Shown here: positions 56,746 through 64,000 of the stretch, piece after piece
Numbering within the stretch: position 1 is the first letter of the stretch
How the letters are laid out: every line of letters starts with the position of its first letter
Assembly: GCA_965221585.1 (NCBI GenBank)
Contig: OZ244898.1
Location: 1,922,001 to 1,986,000 of the forward strand
Source of the DNA: VXYK01 sp965221585
GTDB lineage: Bacteria; Actinomycetota; Acidimicrobiia; Acidimicrobiales; Aldehydirespiratoraceae
Length of the DNA stretch: 64,000 nucleotides
Reading direction: 5' to 3'
Program-made: the position numbers and the translations under genes
Notes under the pieces: generated by a model
Database searches by the model: none
The model's input: only the letters and a program-made list of their open reading frames with translations
Told to the model about the DNA's origin: nothing

Positions 56746-56751
56746 ACCGTA
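56746..56751 (-). promoter_or_regulatory. -10 hexamer for the unknown gene at 55986-56738
   Basis: TACGGT lies 7 nt before the GTG at 56738. Confidence 0.4.
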
Positions 56752-56811
56752 GCCCACCACGCATCCTCTGACTTCCGTGACCCGATGCGACCGGCGCGCC
56801 GCGTGAAACGC

Positions 56812-56817
56812 TAACGT
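56812..56817 (+). promoter_or_regulatory. -10 hexamer for the thioredoxin-like gene
   Basis: TAACGT lies 6 nt before the GTG at 56824. Confidence 0.4.
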
Positions 56818-56823
56818 TGCTGC

Positions 56824-57318
56824 GTGATTTCCACTCCGGAGCTTGAACTCGACCCGGTCGACGGAGAAAGCCGTCCCCTCTCCGACTGGCTCACGACTTT
56901 CCCGCTCGCCTGCGTCGTGCTCGACCCGTACACCCACGAGAGCGCCTGGATCCTCGACACCTCGAAGCGGATCCTCGAAGGCTTCCAAGAAGCCGATTGC
57001 CGGCCCTGCTGGCTGGTCACCTGCTCGGTTGACGACGCCAGGACTTTCCTGGGGCCCTACACCGATGAAGTCCTGACCTTCAGCGGCCCGTCAAGCGCGA
57101 TTGCCAAGAGTTTCGGGGTGCAGTCAGCGCCCGCCTTCCTGCTGGTCCGACAGGACGGCGCGGTCACCGCCAAGGCTGAAGGATGGGACCCCAAGACATG
57201 GCGTGAAGTGGCCGACGCGATTGCCGAGTTGACTCACTGGTCACGTCCCTCCATCCCCGATACGGACGATCCCGCCCCCTTCCCCGGCACGCCGATCGAC
57301 GGCCCCGTTGAACCGTGA
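56824..57318 (+). CDS. Thioredoxin-fold protein lacking the usual active site
   Basis: 164 aa from GTG. The segment FPLACVVLDPYTHESAWIL replaces the standard WCxxC helix, CWLVTCSVDDARTFL and the cis-Pro loop SAPAFLLVRQDGAV fit a thioredoxin fold, and WREVADAIAEL closes it. A CRPC pair (59-62) lies in a different place. It may be a binding or structural relative of peroxiredoxins. It ends 12 nt before the solute-binding protein gene. Confidence 0.6.
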   Translation: MISTPELELDPVDGESRPLSDWLTTFPLACVVLDPYTHESAWILDTSKRILEGFQEADCRPCWLVTCSVDDARTFLGPYTDEVLTFSGPSSAIAKSFGVQSAPAFLLVRQDGAVTAKAEGWDPKTWREVADAIAELTHWSRPSIPDTDDPAPFPGTPIDGPVEP

Positions 57319-57330
57319 AGCGCATGATCG

Positions 57331-58647
57331 ATGAACAGGTCGCCTGACTGGCAGTCCACGCGGGTTTCGGGCAATCTCATCTCCAAGCGCCTTCGCGTCT
57401 CGATGGTCGCCGTCCTCGGGGCCGTCGGTCTCTGGGCATCGGCATGCAGCGACGCCGATGACCCGACTATGGGCGACGGATCGCTCGGTGTCGTCACAGT
57501 CGAGGAGGGCGAAGCCGTTCAGATCCGATCAATCAGTGCGTTCGAAATGCTCAACGCCGGAGCGCTGGACTACTTCCATACGGTCGAGATTGCAGTCCAA
57601 GACTATGGACCGATCCACGGCGAGTTCGCCGTCGAACTCGGCGAGCCTGTCAACGACTCGTGCTCGGCGGACGACGGTCCCGAGATAGCCGAAGCAGTAC
57701 TGGCCGACGGGGACGTACTAGGAGTGATCGGTCCATCCTGCTCTGCGACCGCAACCACCGCAGTACCCCTGATCACCGCTGCCGCGCAGGTGGTGATCTC
57801 GATGTCGAACACTTCGCCGTTGCTCACCTCGGATCTGGCCGGAACCACCGCTGAGTACTACCAGCCGGGGTACTACCGCACAGCTCACAACGACCTGTAC
57901 CAGGGTGAGGCCGTATCGGCCTTCCTGCACTACTCGTTGATTCCTCACAAGGTGGCGGTCGTGCATGAGGGCGACGCCTACACCGAGGGGCTGGCCCAAG
58001 CATTCAGTGACGCATTCAGGGGCCAGGGTGGAACTGTCACCGACATCATCGAGATCAACCTCGAAACGACCGACCTGTCCGATGTCCTGAACCGGATCGC
58101 GGCCCGAGAGCCGACTGCACTGTTCTACCCGCTCAACCAGAGTTCGGGGGTCGAGTTCACGGAGGCTGTGAGAGAACATGGGGGCTTTGCGGACACAACG
58201 CTGCTGTCAGGCGATGGAGTCCTCCACAGCGTGTTCTTGGAATCAGACTCGTCTGCCGGGGTGTTCATCTCCGGCCCGAACCTGGACTTCGGCGACAACA
58301 CGAACCAGGCCACAAACATGAACGCCGAGCAGGTGACGGAGCGGTTCATTGAGGTGACGGGAGAAGGCCCGGTACGGGCCTTCTGGGCACATGCCTATGA
58401 TGCCACCACGCTGCTGTTGGATGCGATCACGGCCGCTTCGGAGGTGGAGGGCGGCAAGCTCGTGGTCGACCGAGCGGGAATCCGCGAGTACCTCGACCAG
58501 GTTCGGGGCTACCAGGGAATCATCGGCAGAATTGCCTGCGACGAGTTCGGAGACTGCGGCTCCGGGAGGATATCCATCATCGAGCATCTCGACCCCAGCG
58601 CCCCATTCGCTTCGTGGGACAACGTCGTGTACCGCTTCTCCCCCTAG
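57331..58647 (+). CDS. ABC-type solute-binding lipoprotein (branched-chain amino acid type)
   Basis: 438 aa. The N-terminal signal (about 20-35, VAVLGAVGLWASAC) ends in a lipobox-like ASAC, so it should be lipid-anchored outside the membrane. The two-lobed LivK fold shows GVIGPSCSATATTAVPLI, SNTSPLLTSDLAG, YYRTAHNDLYQG and AHAYDATTLLLDAI. No permease or ATPase lies nearby, so the transport partners or a sensing role are unknown. A cysteine pair near the C-terminus (ACDEFGDCGSG) may form a disulfide. Confidence 0.85.
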   Translation: MNRSPDWQSTRVSGNLISKRLRVSMVAVLGAVGLWASACSDADDPTMGDGSLGVVTVEEGEAVQIRSISAFEMLNAGALDYFHTVEIAVQDYGPIHGEFAVELGEPVNDSCSADDGPEIAEAVLADGDVLGVIGPSCSATATTAVPLITAAAQVVISMSNTSPLLTSDLAGTTAEYYQPGYYRTAHNDLYQGEAVSAFLHYSLIPHKVAVVHEGDAYTEGLAQAFSDAFRGQGGTVTDIIEINLETTDLSDVLNRIAAREPTALFYPLNQSSGVEFTEAVREHGGFADTTLLSGDGVLHSVFLESDSSAGVFISGPNLDFGDNTNQATNMNAEQVTERFIEVTGEGPVRAFWAHAYDATTLLLDAITAASEVEGGKLVVDRAGIREYLDQVRGYQGIIGRIACDEFGDCGSGRISIIEHLDPSAPFASWDNVVYRFSP

Positions 58648-58719
58648 CCGAGACCACCGAGCGAACCCACGCTCCGCTCCGGCCTCCGGATACCGCACAT
58701 CGAAGTGCGGCCGTGATAG

Positions 58720-58725
58720 TAGCGT
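58720..58725 (+). promoter_or_regulatory. -10 hexamer for the fumarase gene
   Basis: TAGCGT lies 6 nt before the ATG at 58732. Confidence 0.45.
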
Positions 58726-58731
58726 GGCGGT

Positions 58732-60366
58732 ATGGCTGAGTTTGCTTACTCCGATCTGCTGCCGCTCGGACCCGACACCACCGAGTACCGCCTGATCTCG
58801 ACCGAGGGAGTCTCAACCTTCGAGGCCGACGGGCGCACGTTCCTCAAAGTCGAACCCTCAGCGATCCGCCTTTTGACCCGCGCGGCGATGAACGACATCG
58901 CCCACTACCTCCGCACCGAACACCTTGAGCAGTTGGCCAGCATCCTCGAAGACCCCGAAGCGTCGCCCAACGACATCTTCGTGGCACACGAACTGCTGCT
59001 CAACGCCAACATCGCCGCGGCCGGTGTCCTGCCGATGTGCCAGGACACCGGCACCGCAATAGTCATGGGGCGCAAGGGCGACCAGGTCGTCACCTACGGC
59101 GACGACGGCGAGGCGATCTCGGCAGGCGTGTTCGACACCTTCACCGAAACCAATCTGCGCTATTCGCAGCTGGCACCGTTGACGATGTTCGAAGAAAGAA
59201 ACACCGGAAACAACCTGCCCGCACAGATCGAGATCTACAGCAAGCCCGGGGACAGCTACGAGTTCCTGTTCCTGGCGAAAGGTGGAGGATCGGCCAACAA
59301 GTCCTTCCTGTTCCAGAAGACCAAGGCCCTGTTGAACGAGGAATCGCTGCTGGACTTCCTCGATGAGTCGCTGCGAGCCGTCGGAACCTCCGCCTGCCCG
59401 CCGTACCACCTCGCTCTGGTGGTCGGTGGCACCTCAGCAGAGTTCAATCTCAAGACCGCCAAGCTGGCCTCAGCGCACTACCTCGACGCCCTTCCCACCT
59501 CCGGAAGTGCCGAAACCGGCCACGGTTACCGCGACCTCGAGTGGGAGGACAAGGTGTTGGAACAGACCCGTGAGTTCGGTATCGGCGCCCAATTCGGAGG
59601 GAAGTACTTCTGCCACGACGTGAGAGTCATTCGACTCCCACGCCACGGAGCCTCCAACCCCATCGGGATCGCAGTCAGCTGCTCAGCCGACCGTCAGGCC
59701 AAAGCCAAGATCACCGCTGAGGGGATATTCCTCGAACAGCTCGAAACGGATCCGGCTCGTTTCCTGCCGGAAGCCACCAGCGACGACCTCTCCAGCGAGG
59801 TCGTCACAATCGACCTCGACGCGCCGATGGACGAGATCCGCAACCAGCTGACAAAGCACCCGGTGAAGACTCGCCTGTCCCTCAACGGCACCCTCGTGGT
59901 CGGCCGCGATATTGCCCACGCCAAGATCTCCGAACGGCTCAGCAACGGCGAGCCGATGCCCCAGTACCTGCGCGACCACGCGATCTACTATGCGGGACCG
60001 GCCAAGACTCCGACCGGCTACGCGTCGGGTTCCTTCGGGCCCACCACCGCTGGCCGGATGGACTCCTACGTCGATGAGTTCCAAGCGGCAGGCGGCTCAA
60101 TGGTCATGCTGGCCAAGGGCAACCGGTCGCGCGAGGTGACCGAAGCGTGCGCCCGCCACGGAGGGTTCTACCTGGGCTCGATCGGCGGTCCCGCGGCCCG
60201 TCTGGCGGCTGATTCGATCCGCTCGGTGGAGGTGCTCGAGTATCCGGAACTGGGAATGGAGGCCGTCTGGAAGATCGAGGTTGAGAACTTCCCGGCCTTC
60301 ATCGTCATCGACGACAAGGGCAACGACTTCTACTCCGAGGTCACCACGCCGGTGCGGCTTCGCTGA
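58732..60366 (+). CDS. Class I fumarate hydratase
   Basis: 544 aa, alpha and beta parts fused. It interconverts fumarate and malate with a 4Fe-4S cluster bound by Cys103 (CQDTGT), Cys222 (SACPPYH) and Cys317 (VSCSADR). SGSFGPTTAGRMD and ARHGGFYLGSIGGPAA in the C-terminal part hold substrate. Class I fumarases are oxygen-labile. Argininosuccinate lyase in this window also makes fumarate. Confidence 0.94.
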   Translation: MAEFAYSDLLPLGPDTTEYRLISTEGVSTFEADGRTFLKVEPSAIRLLTRAAMNDIAHYLRTEHLEQLASILEDPEASPNDIFVAHELLLNANIAAAGVLPMCQDTGTAIVMGRKGDQVVTYGDDGEAISAGVFDTFTETNLRYSQLAPLTMFEERNTGNNLPAQIEIYSKPGDSYEFLFLAKGGGSANKSFLFQKTKALLNEESLLDFLDESLRAVGTSACPPYHLALVVGGTSAEFNLKTAKLASAHYLDALPTSGSAETGHGYRDLEWEDKVLEQTREFGIGAQFGGKYFCHDVRVIRLPRHGASNPIGIAVSCSADRQAKAKITAEGIFLEQLETDPARFLPEATSDDLSSEVVTIDLDAPMDEIRNQLTKHPVKTRLSLNGTLVVGRDIAHAKISERLSNGEPMPQYLRDHAIYYAGPAKTPTGYASGSFGPTTAGRMDSYVDEFQAAGGSMVMLAKGNRSREVTEACARHGGFYLGSIGGPAARLAADSIRSVEVLEYPELGMEAVWKIEVENFPAFIVIDDKGNDFYSEVTTPVRLR

Positions 60367-60386
60367 CCGGCGACCTGCCGCGGCCG

Positions 60387-61835
60387 TCAACCCCTGTCAG
60401 CGAGGTCGTATTCCGCCATGTAGTAGGGGTGGTCGGGGTCAAATGTGGTGAGCGTCACCGGATCTTCGACTCGTCCTTGAGGACGGCGACCGGTACCCAC
60501 GCTGTCTGTGGCCACGTCGCCCAACTCGGTTCGTGCGGCCTCCACGTGGACCATGAGCTCCGAAACCACGTCGGGATGATCTGCGATGACGTTGTCGGTC
60601 TCACCGATATCCACCTCTAGATCAAACAACTGTGGCATCTCTTCGACATCGCCGCGGTGCCATCTGTGATCTTTGGTCACATGGAGTTTCCATCTGCCCA
60701 CGCGCACAGCTTCCAGGACCGGACCGCGGTAGTACAAGAACGTCTCCCTCGGTGACTCACTGCTCTCGCCCCTGAGCAACGCATCGAGATCACACCCGTC
60801 GATAGTGCGGTCGTTCGGAACAGGCGCTCCGCACCAGCCTGCGATTGTGGGATAGAGGTCCATCGCCGTGGTGAGGGCGTCTGAGGTTGAACCTGCGGGT
60901 ATCTCGCCTGGCCATCTAACGATGCAGGGAACCCGCATACCGCCCTCCCAGGTGGTTCCCTTCACATCTCGCAACGGCGCGTTGCTCCCCTCCCCCGGGC
61001 GACACAGCGCACCGTTGTCGCTGGTGAAAATCACGATCGTGTCGTCGCTCAAGTCCAACGCCGAGAGTTCGGCCATCAGCACCGCCAGCGCCCAGTCGAT
61101 GCAGCGAACCGCCGCCCCGTAGGTCCCGTTGCGCGACTCGGCCAGGAAGCGAGGCTGCACATAGATCGGCAGGTGTACATACATGTGCGCGAAATACAAG
61201 AAGAACGGCTGGTCTCGGTTGCTGCGCATGAAACGAACCGATTCCTGCAGGTAGCGCTCGGTGAGGGCCGCCTGGTCGGGTTGTGCCTCGACCACCTCTT
61301 CATCAAGCATCAACGGAAGCGGGGGGTGTCCAAGAAGAGGCAGAGTCGCGCCGAGTTGCTCCTCAAGCTTCTTGACGTCTTCCTCGGTGAGCTCCGATGC
61401 TTGTCTCCCCATGTCGTTGCTGTAGGGAAGGCCGTACCAGCTGTCGAAACCGTGGCGCGTCGGCAAGAACTCGGATTGGTCGCCGCAATGCCACTTGCCG
61501 ACCATCTGTGTCGCATAGCCGGCATCGCTCAGCAACCTGGCGATGGTGATCTCGCTGGGGTTGAGTCCGGCTGCCATACCGGGGAACAACACGGGCATCC
61601 GGTCAAAGGAGTCGAAACCGATTCGTGGCGGGTAGCAGCCGGTGAGCATCGCCCCACGCGACGGTGAACAGACAGGCGAACCCATGTAGAAGTCAGTGAG
61701 CCGCATCCCCTCGGCTGCCAGCGCGTCGATCGCCGGGGTGTCGTGACACTCCGAACCGTAGCAACCGAGGTCGCCGTAGCCGAGATCATCACAGTTGATC
61801 AAGATGACGTTGGGACGGGAATCGCTTCGAGACAT
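60387..61835 (-). CDS. Sulfatase (formylglycine-dependent)
   Basis: 482 aa from the ATG at 61835 (GAGGTG upstream); a GTG at 61844 would overlap the thioesterase stop. Metal ligands Asp16/Asp17 are in NCDDLGYGD, and CSPSR (56-60) holds the Cys modified to formylglycine. HYPPRIGF-like turns, VGKWHCG and FTSDNGA are present. It lacks a signal peptide, so it is probably cytoplasmic or exported by another route. No sulfatase-modifying enzyme is in the window. Substrate unknown (aryl or sugar sulfate). Confidence 0.92.
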   Translation of the reverse strand: MSRSDSRPNVILINCDDLGYGDLGCYGSECHDTPAIDALAAEGMRLTDFYMGSPVCSPSRGAMLTGCYPPRIGFDSFDRMPVLFPGMAAGLNPSEITIARLLSDAGYATQMVGKWHCGDQSEFLPTRHGFDSWYGLPYSNDMGRQASELTEEDVKKLEEQLGATLPLLGHPPLPLMLDEEVVEAQPDQAALTERYLQESVRFMRSNRDQPFFLYFAHMYVHLPIYVQPRFLAESRNGTYGAAVRCIDWALAVLMAELSALDLSDDTIVIFTSDNGALCRPGEGSNAPLRDVKGTTWEGGMRVPCIVRWPGEIPAGSTSDALTTAMDLYPTIAGWCGAPVPNDRTIDGCDLDALLRGESSESPRETFLYYRGPVLEAVRVGRWKLHVTKDHRWHRGDVEEMPQLFDLEVDIGETDNVIADHPDVVSELMVHVEAARTELGDVATDSVGTGRRPQGRVEDPVTLTTFDPDHPYYMAEYDLADRG

Positions 61836-61840
61836 GTGAA

Positions 61841-62620
61841 TCACCTCGTGTCTATCAACAACGACTTGATCGAGCGGCCCACGACTCCGCGGGTGTCGAA
61901 CAACTGGGCGTCGGTCTGACCGACACCGCGGCGGGCGGTCCGCACCACCGCCAACGACCCGATCCAGTCACCCTCGGGCAACCTTGAGATGGCGACATTG
62001 AGATCGGGATTGATCGACAGGTACCTGCTGTGGTCCAGGATCGAGTTGGCGCTCGGGATCATGTCGGCCACCGCGGCGAGTCCGATCAGCGCGGTGTTCG
62101 ATTCGCCTTCGACGAAAGGTCGGTCAAGGCGGGCCCAACTTATCGCCTTGCCGGGGCCGAGATCTTCGCGGTGCATCGTGAAGTTCCGCACAAAATCAGA
62201 GCCGACGAAGATGTCTGTCAATTCGGGAACCTCTGAGGGTTGTTTCGGAGGCTGGTCTTCTGGACGCATACCAACGCCGATCGTCTCGGAGGCCAGTGTC
62301 TCATCGACACGAATCCGCGTCGCGGTGGCACGCGCCACCACGTCGTCGCCGACTATGTAGTCCGCGGCAAGCGACTGCACTCGGCGGCCTCCTCTCACCA
62401 CGTCAACGGCGACTCTGGTCGGCCCCATCGGCACTCGGCGGCTCATGTCAATACTGATTCGAGTGGTGAACATCTCAGCATCGGCTTCGACCCGCTCGAT
62501 GGCTCTTGCAAACAGCCCCGCTATTGAGCCTCCGTGCTGTACTCCCGGAAACCAGGGTCCGCAGGCATTTGCTTGCGGGATCAACCACTTCCCGTCAGGC
62601 ACAAAGATCGCGTCGCTCAC
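61841..62620 (-). CDS. Acyl-CoA thioesterase-like protein (TesB/4HBT_3 family)
   Basis: 259 aa from the GTG at 62620 (TAGGGT 8 nt upstream). Double hot-dog layout: GPWFPGVQHGGSIAGLFARA with the HGG motif in the first half, DMSRRVPMGPTRVAVDVVRGGR, then SWARLDRPFVEGE and the Asp-containing LDHSRYLSINPDLN in the second. It probably hydrolyses acyl-CoA esters. It precedes the sulfatase in one unit. Confidence 0.8.
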   Translation of the reverse strand: MSDAIFVPDGKWLIPQANACGPWFPGVQHGGSIAGLFARAIERVEADAEMFTTRISIDMSRRVPMGPTRVAVDVVRGGRRVQSLAADYIVGDDVVARATATRIRVDETLASETIGVGMRPEDQPPKQPSEVPELTDIFVGSDFVRNFTMHREDLGPGKAISWARLDRPFVEGESNTALIGLAAVADMIPSANSILDHSRYLSINPDLNVAISRLPEGDWIGSLAVVRTARRGVGQTDAQLFDTRGVVGRSIKSLLIDTR

Positions 62621-62628
62621 GCCGCCGC

Positions 62629-62634
62629 ACCCTA
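62629..62634 (-). promoter_or_regulatory. -10 hexamer for the thioesterase-sulfatase unit
   Basis: TAGGGT lies 8 nt before the GTG at 62620 and supports that start. Confidence 0.4.
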
Positions 62635-62798
62635 GCGCTGAACCTCCACCGCTCAACACCAACTCAGCGGACCGAACCTCAATCGAGCAGACGCAACAAC
62701 AGCCCGATAAAACCCTATGGTGGCCACTTCGGAGCGACCCATGGTAAAATACGGTACGGCGAATGGGGCCCGATGCCTAGAACCGGTGGTGGGTCATC

Positions 62799-63914
62799 AT
62801 GAGCCTTGATTTTCGTCTGACACCAGAACTCGAAGCTCTGCGGGCCAGAGCTCAGGCGGTTGGCGCTGCGGGCGTCGCCGCCCACGGTGTGCACAGCGAC
62901 AGTTGGATCAACGGTTACTCAAAGGAGTTCAGCGCAACCATCGCTGCTGAGGGGTGGGTGGGGATGACCTGGCCGGTCGAGCACGGCGGCGGTGGACGAC
63001 CGGCCATCGAACGGCTCATCGTCGCCGAGGAGTTGATCTCCGTGGGAGCGCCGATCGCTGCGAGCTGGTTCGCTGACCGACAGTTCGGCCCGTCGCTCAT
63101 TCGCTACGGCACCCCCGACCAGCAGGCGCAATACCTGCCCGACATGCTCTCGGGCGCGACGACATGGTCGATCGGCATGAGCGAGCCCGACGCCGGTTCC
63201 GACCTCGCGGCGTTGAAGACTTCCGCCGTGCGAGACGGCGACGTGTTCGTAGTCAACGGTCAGAAGATCTGGACCTCAGGCGCGGCTCTGGCCGACTACT
63301 GCTATCTGATCTGCCGAACCGACTCGACCGGACGGCCCCATGAGGGCGTCAGCGAACTGATCGTGCCGATGGACTCAGGGGGCATCGAGGTGCGGACCAT
63401 CCGTGACATGGTCGACAACACCCACTTCTGCGAGACGTTCTTTACGAACGTCCGCGTACCGGCTGAGAATCTGGTCGGAGTCGAAGGACAGGCGTTCCGA
63501 CAGACGATGACACAGCTTGAGCATGAACGGGGAGGAATCGACCGGCTCGTCTCCAACAAGCCCCTGTACGACCGTGCACGCTCAATGGCCGACACCCGCG
63601 ATCCGAGAGTCCGCCAGGAGATCGCCCGACTCGAGACCGGATACCGTGTCGGTCGGCTGCTCGTCTACCGCGAGACCCTCAAGCAGGCGCCGAAGGGATT
63701 CAGCGCTGCCACCAAAGCGTTCTGCACCGAACATCAGCAGCGCGTAGCGGACTTCGCGGCCCGGGTGCTCGGTGCAGAAATGACCTTGGATTCAGCGCAG
63801 AGCAGGGCGTTCGCCTATGCACCTGCGTACACGATCATGGCGGGTACCTCGAACGTGATGCGCAACATCCTCGGTGAACGCGTGCTCGGCCTGCCTCGCG
63901 AACCCCGGGCCTGA
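62799..63914 (+). CDS. Acyl-CoA dehydrogenase
   Basis: 371 aa flavoenzyme for alpha-beta dehydrogenation of acyl-CoA. SIGMSEPDAGSDLAAL and VNGQKIWTSGA are the FAD and substrate loops, and the C-terminal YTIMAGTSNVMRNILGERV is the usual ending. The YEGT Glu of short-chain enzymes is not present (MAGT), so the catalytic base lies elsewhere or the protein works with a partner. GGTGG upstream of the ATG suggests a leadered start. Confidence 0.9.
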   Translation: MSLDFRLTPELEALRARAQAVGAAGVAAHGVHSDSWINGYSKEFSATIAAEGWVGMTWPVEHGGGGRPAIERLIVAEELISVGAPIAASWFADRQFGPSLIRYGTPDQQAQYLPDMLSGATTWSIGMSEPDAGSDLAALKTSAVRDGDVFVVNGQKIWTSGAALADYCYLICRTDSTGRPHEGVSELIVPMDSGGIEVRTIRDMVDNTHFCETFFTNVRVPAENLVGVEGQAFRQTMTQLEHERGGIDRLVSNKPLYDRARSMADTRDPRVRQEIARLETGYRVGRLLVYRETLKQAPKGFSAATKAFCTEHQQRVADFAARVLGAEMTLDSAQSRAFAYAPAYTIMAGTSNVMRNILGERVLGLPREPRA

Positions 63915-63958
63915 CCAGCGATTAGTAACCGCTCCTGTGGCGTGGAAACCTCTGGGGC

Positions 63959-64000
63959 ATGAAGGTACGAATCGGATACGGGATCGGGGCGGTCCCGAAA
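63959..64000 (+). CDS. Start of a gene, possibly an F420-dependent LLM oxidoreductase
   Basis: An ATG at 63959 opens a frame to the window edge reading MKVRIGYGIGAVPK. The pattern resembles the first strand of luciferase-like (LLM) F420-dependent enzymes, common next to acyl-CoA dehydrogenases, but 14 residues are too few to be sure. Confidence 0.3.
   Translation, partial: MKVRIGYGIGAVPK

Overview
This window is a high-GC actinobacterial chromosome segment. The 16S rRNA on the minus strand (40465-41985), many TANNNT -10 hexamers lying 6-9 nt before start codons, and the housekeeping gene order tlyA-nadK-recN-pyrG-nudix-xerD-scpA-scpB-rluB-tyrA-aroA-cmk suggest class Acidimicrobiia of the Actinomycetota. 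That placement is an inference, because no alignment could be run.

Layout. 1-5650: surface-glycan cluster (start of a glycosyltransferase, repeat-containing methyltransferase, large YfhO-like membrane protein, GT2 glycosyltransferase, small coiled-coil protein). 5650-6490: a decayed stretch with a 228-bp tandem duplication inside a small membrane-protein gene and an orphan lipoprotein signal peptide. 6489-17991: housekeeping genes (TrmA/RumA-type RNA methyltransferase, rpe, clpP, tRNA-Leu, an amidohydrolase, an EamA transporter, rdgB, rph, murI, rpmG, rpmB, ispH with a coupled membrane cytochrome c, plsC, cmk). 18032-32197: aroA, tyrA, rluB, scpB, scpA, trpS, an HD protein, xerD, a NUDIX gene, pyrG, recN, nadK, tlyA and a HAD phosphatase, followed upstream by korB and korA (to 35072). 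35202-36672: a TPR protein and a DUF4389 gene broken by an in-frame TGA. 36820-42431: one rRNA operon (promoter, boxA, 16S, 23S, 5S, terminator) without a tRNA in the spacer. 42487-46945: tyrS, a class A penicillin-binding protein and a small anchored protein. 46956-55973: a NUDIX gene and the arginine operon argCJBDFRGH with an ArgR-like operator over the argC promoter. 55986-64000: an unknown gene, a thioredoxin-fold protein, an orphan ABC solute-binding lipoprotein, class I fumarase, a sulfatase with a thioesterase, an acyl-CoA dehydrogenase and a partial gene.

How the genes work together. argJ, argB, argC and argD make ornithine, argF, argG and argH convert it to arginine, and argR sits inside the operon it probably controls. 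tyrA and aroA serve aromatic synthesis. scpA and scpB serve condensin loading, and xerD serves dimer resolution. korAB and the Fe-S fumarase indicate ferredoxin-linked TCA reactions. Many genes overlap by 1-4 nt, so translational coupling is common.

Most unusual signals: (1) two classes of gene starts, leaderless with a -10 a few nt before the start codon versus Shine-Dalgarno-led; (2) a 93-bp (31-codon) repeat, twice in tandem between scpA and scpB and once upstream of the PBP gene; (3) a 62-bp tandem repeat between pyrG and recN; (4) the 228-bp duplication with a one-base deletion; (5) a TGA where a Trp is expected in the DUF4389 protein; (6) a probable CTG start in the HAD gene; (7) a membrane cytochrome c translationally coupled to ispH. 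I saw no CRISPR array, transposase, prophage or recognised defence system.
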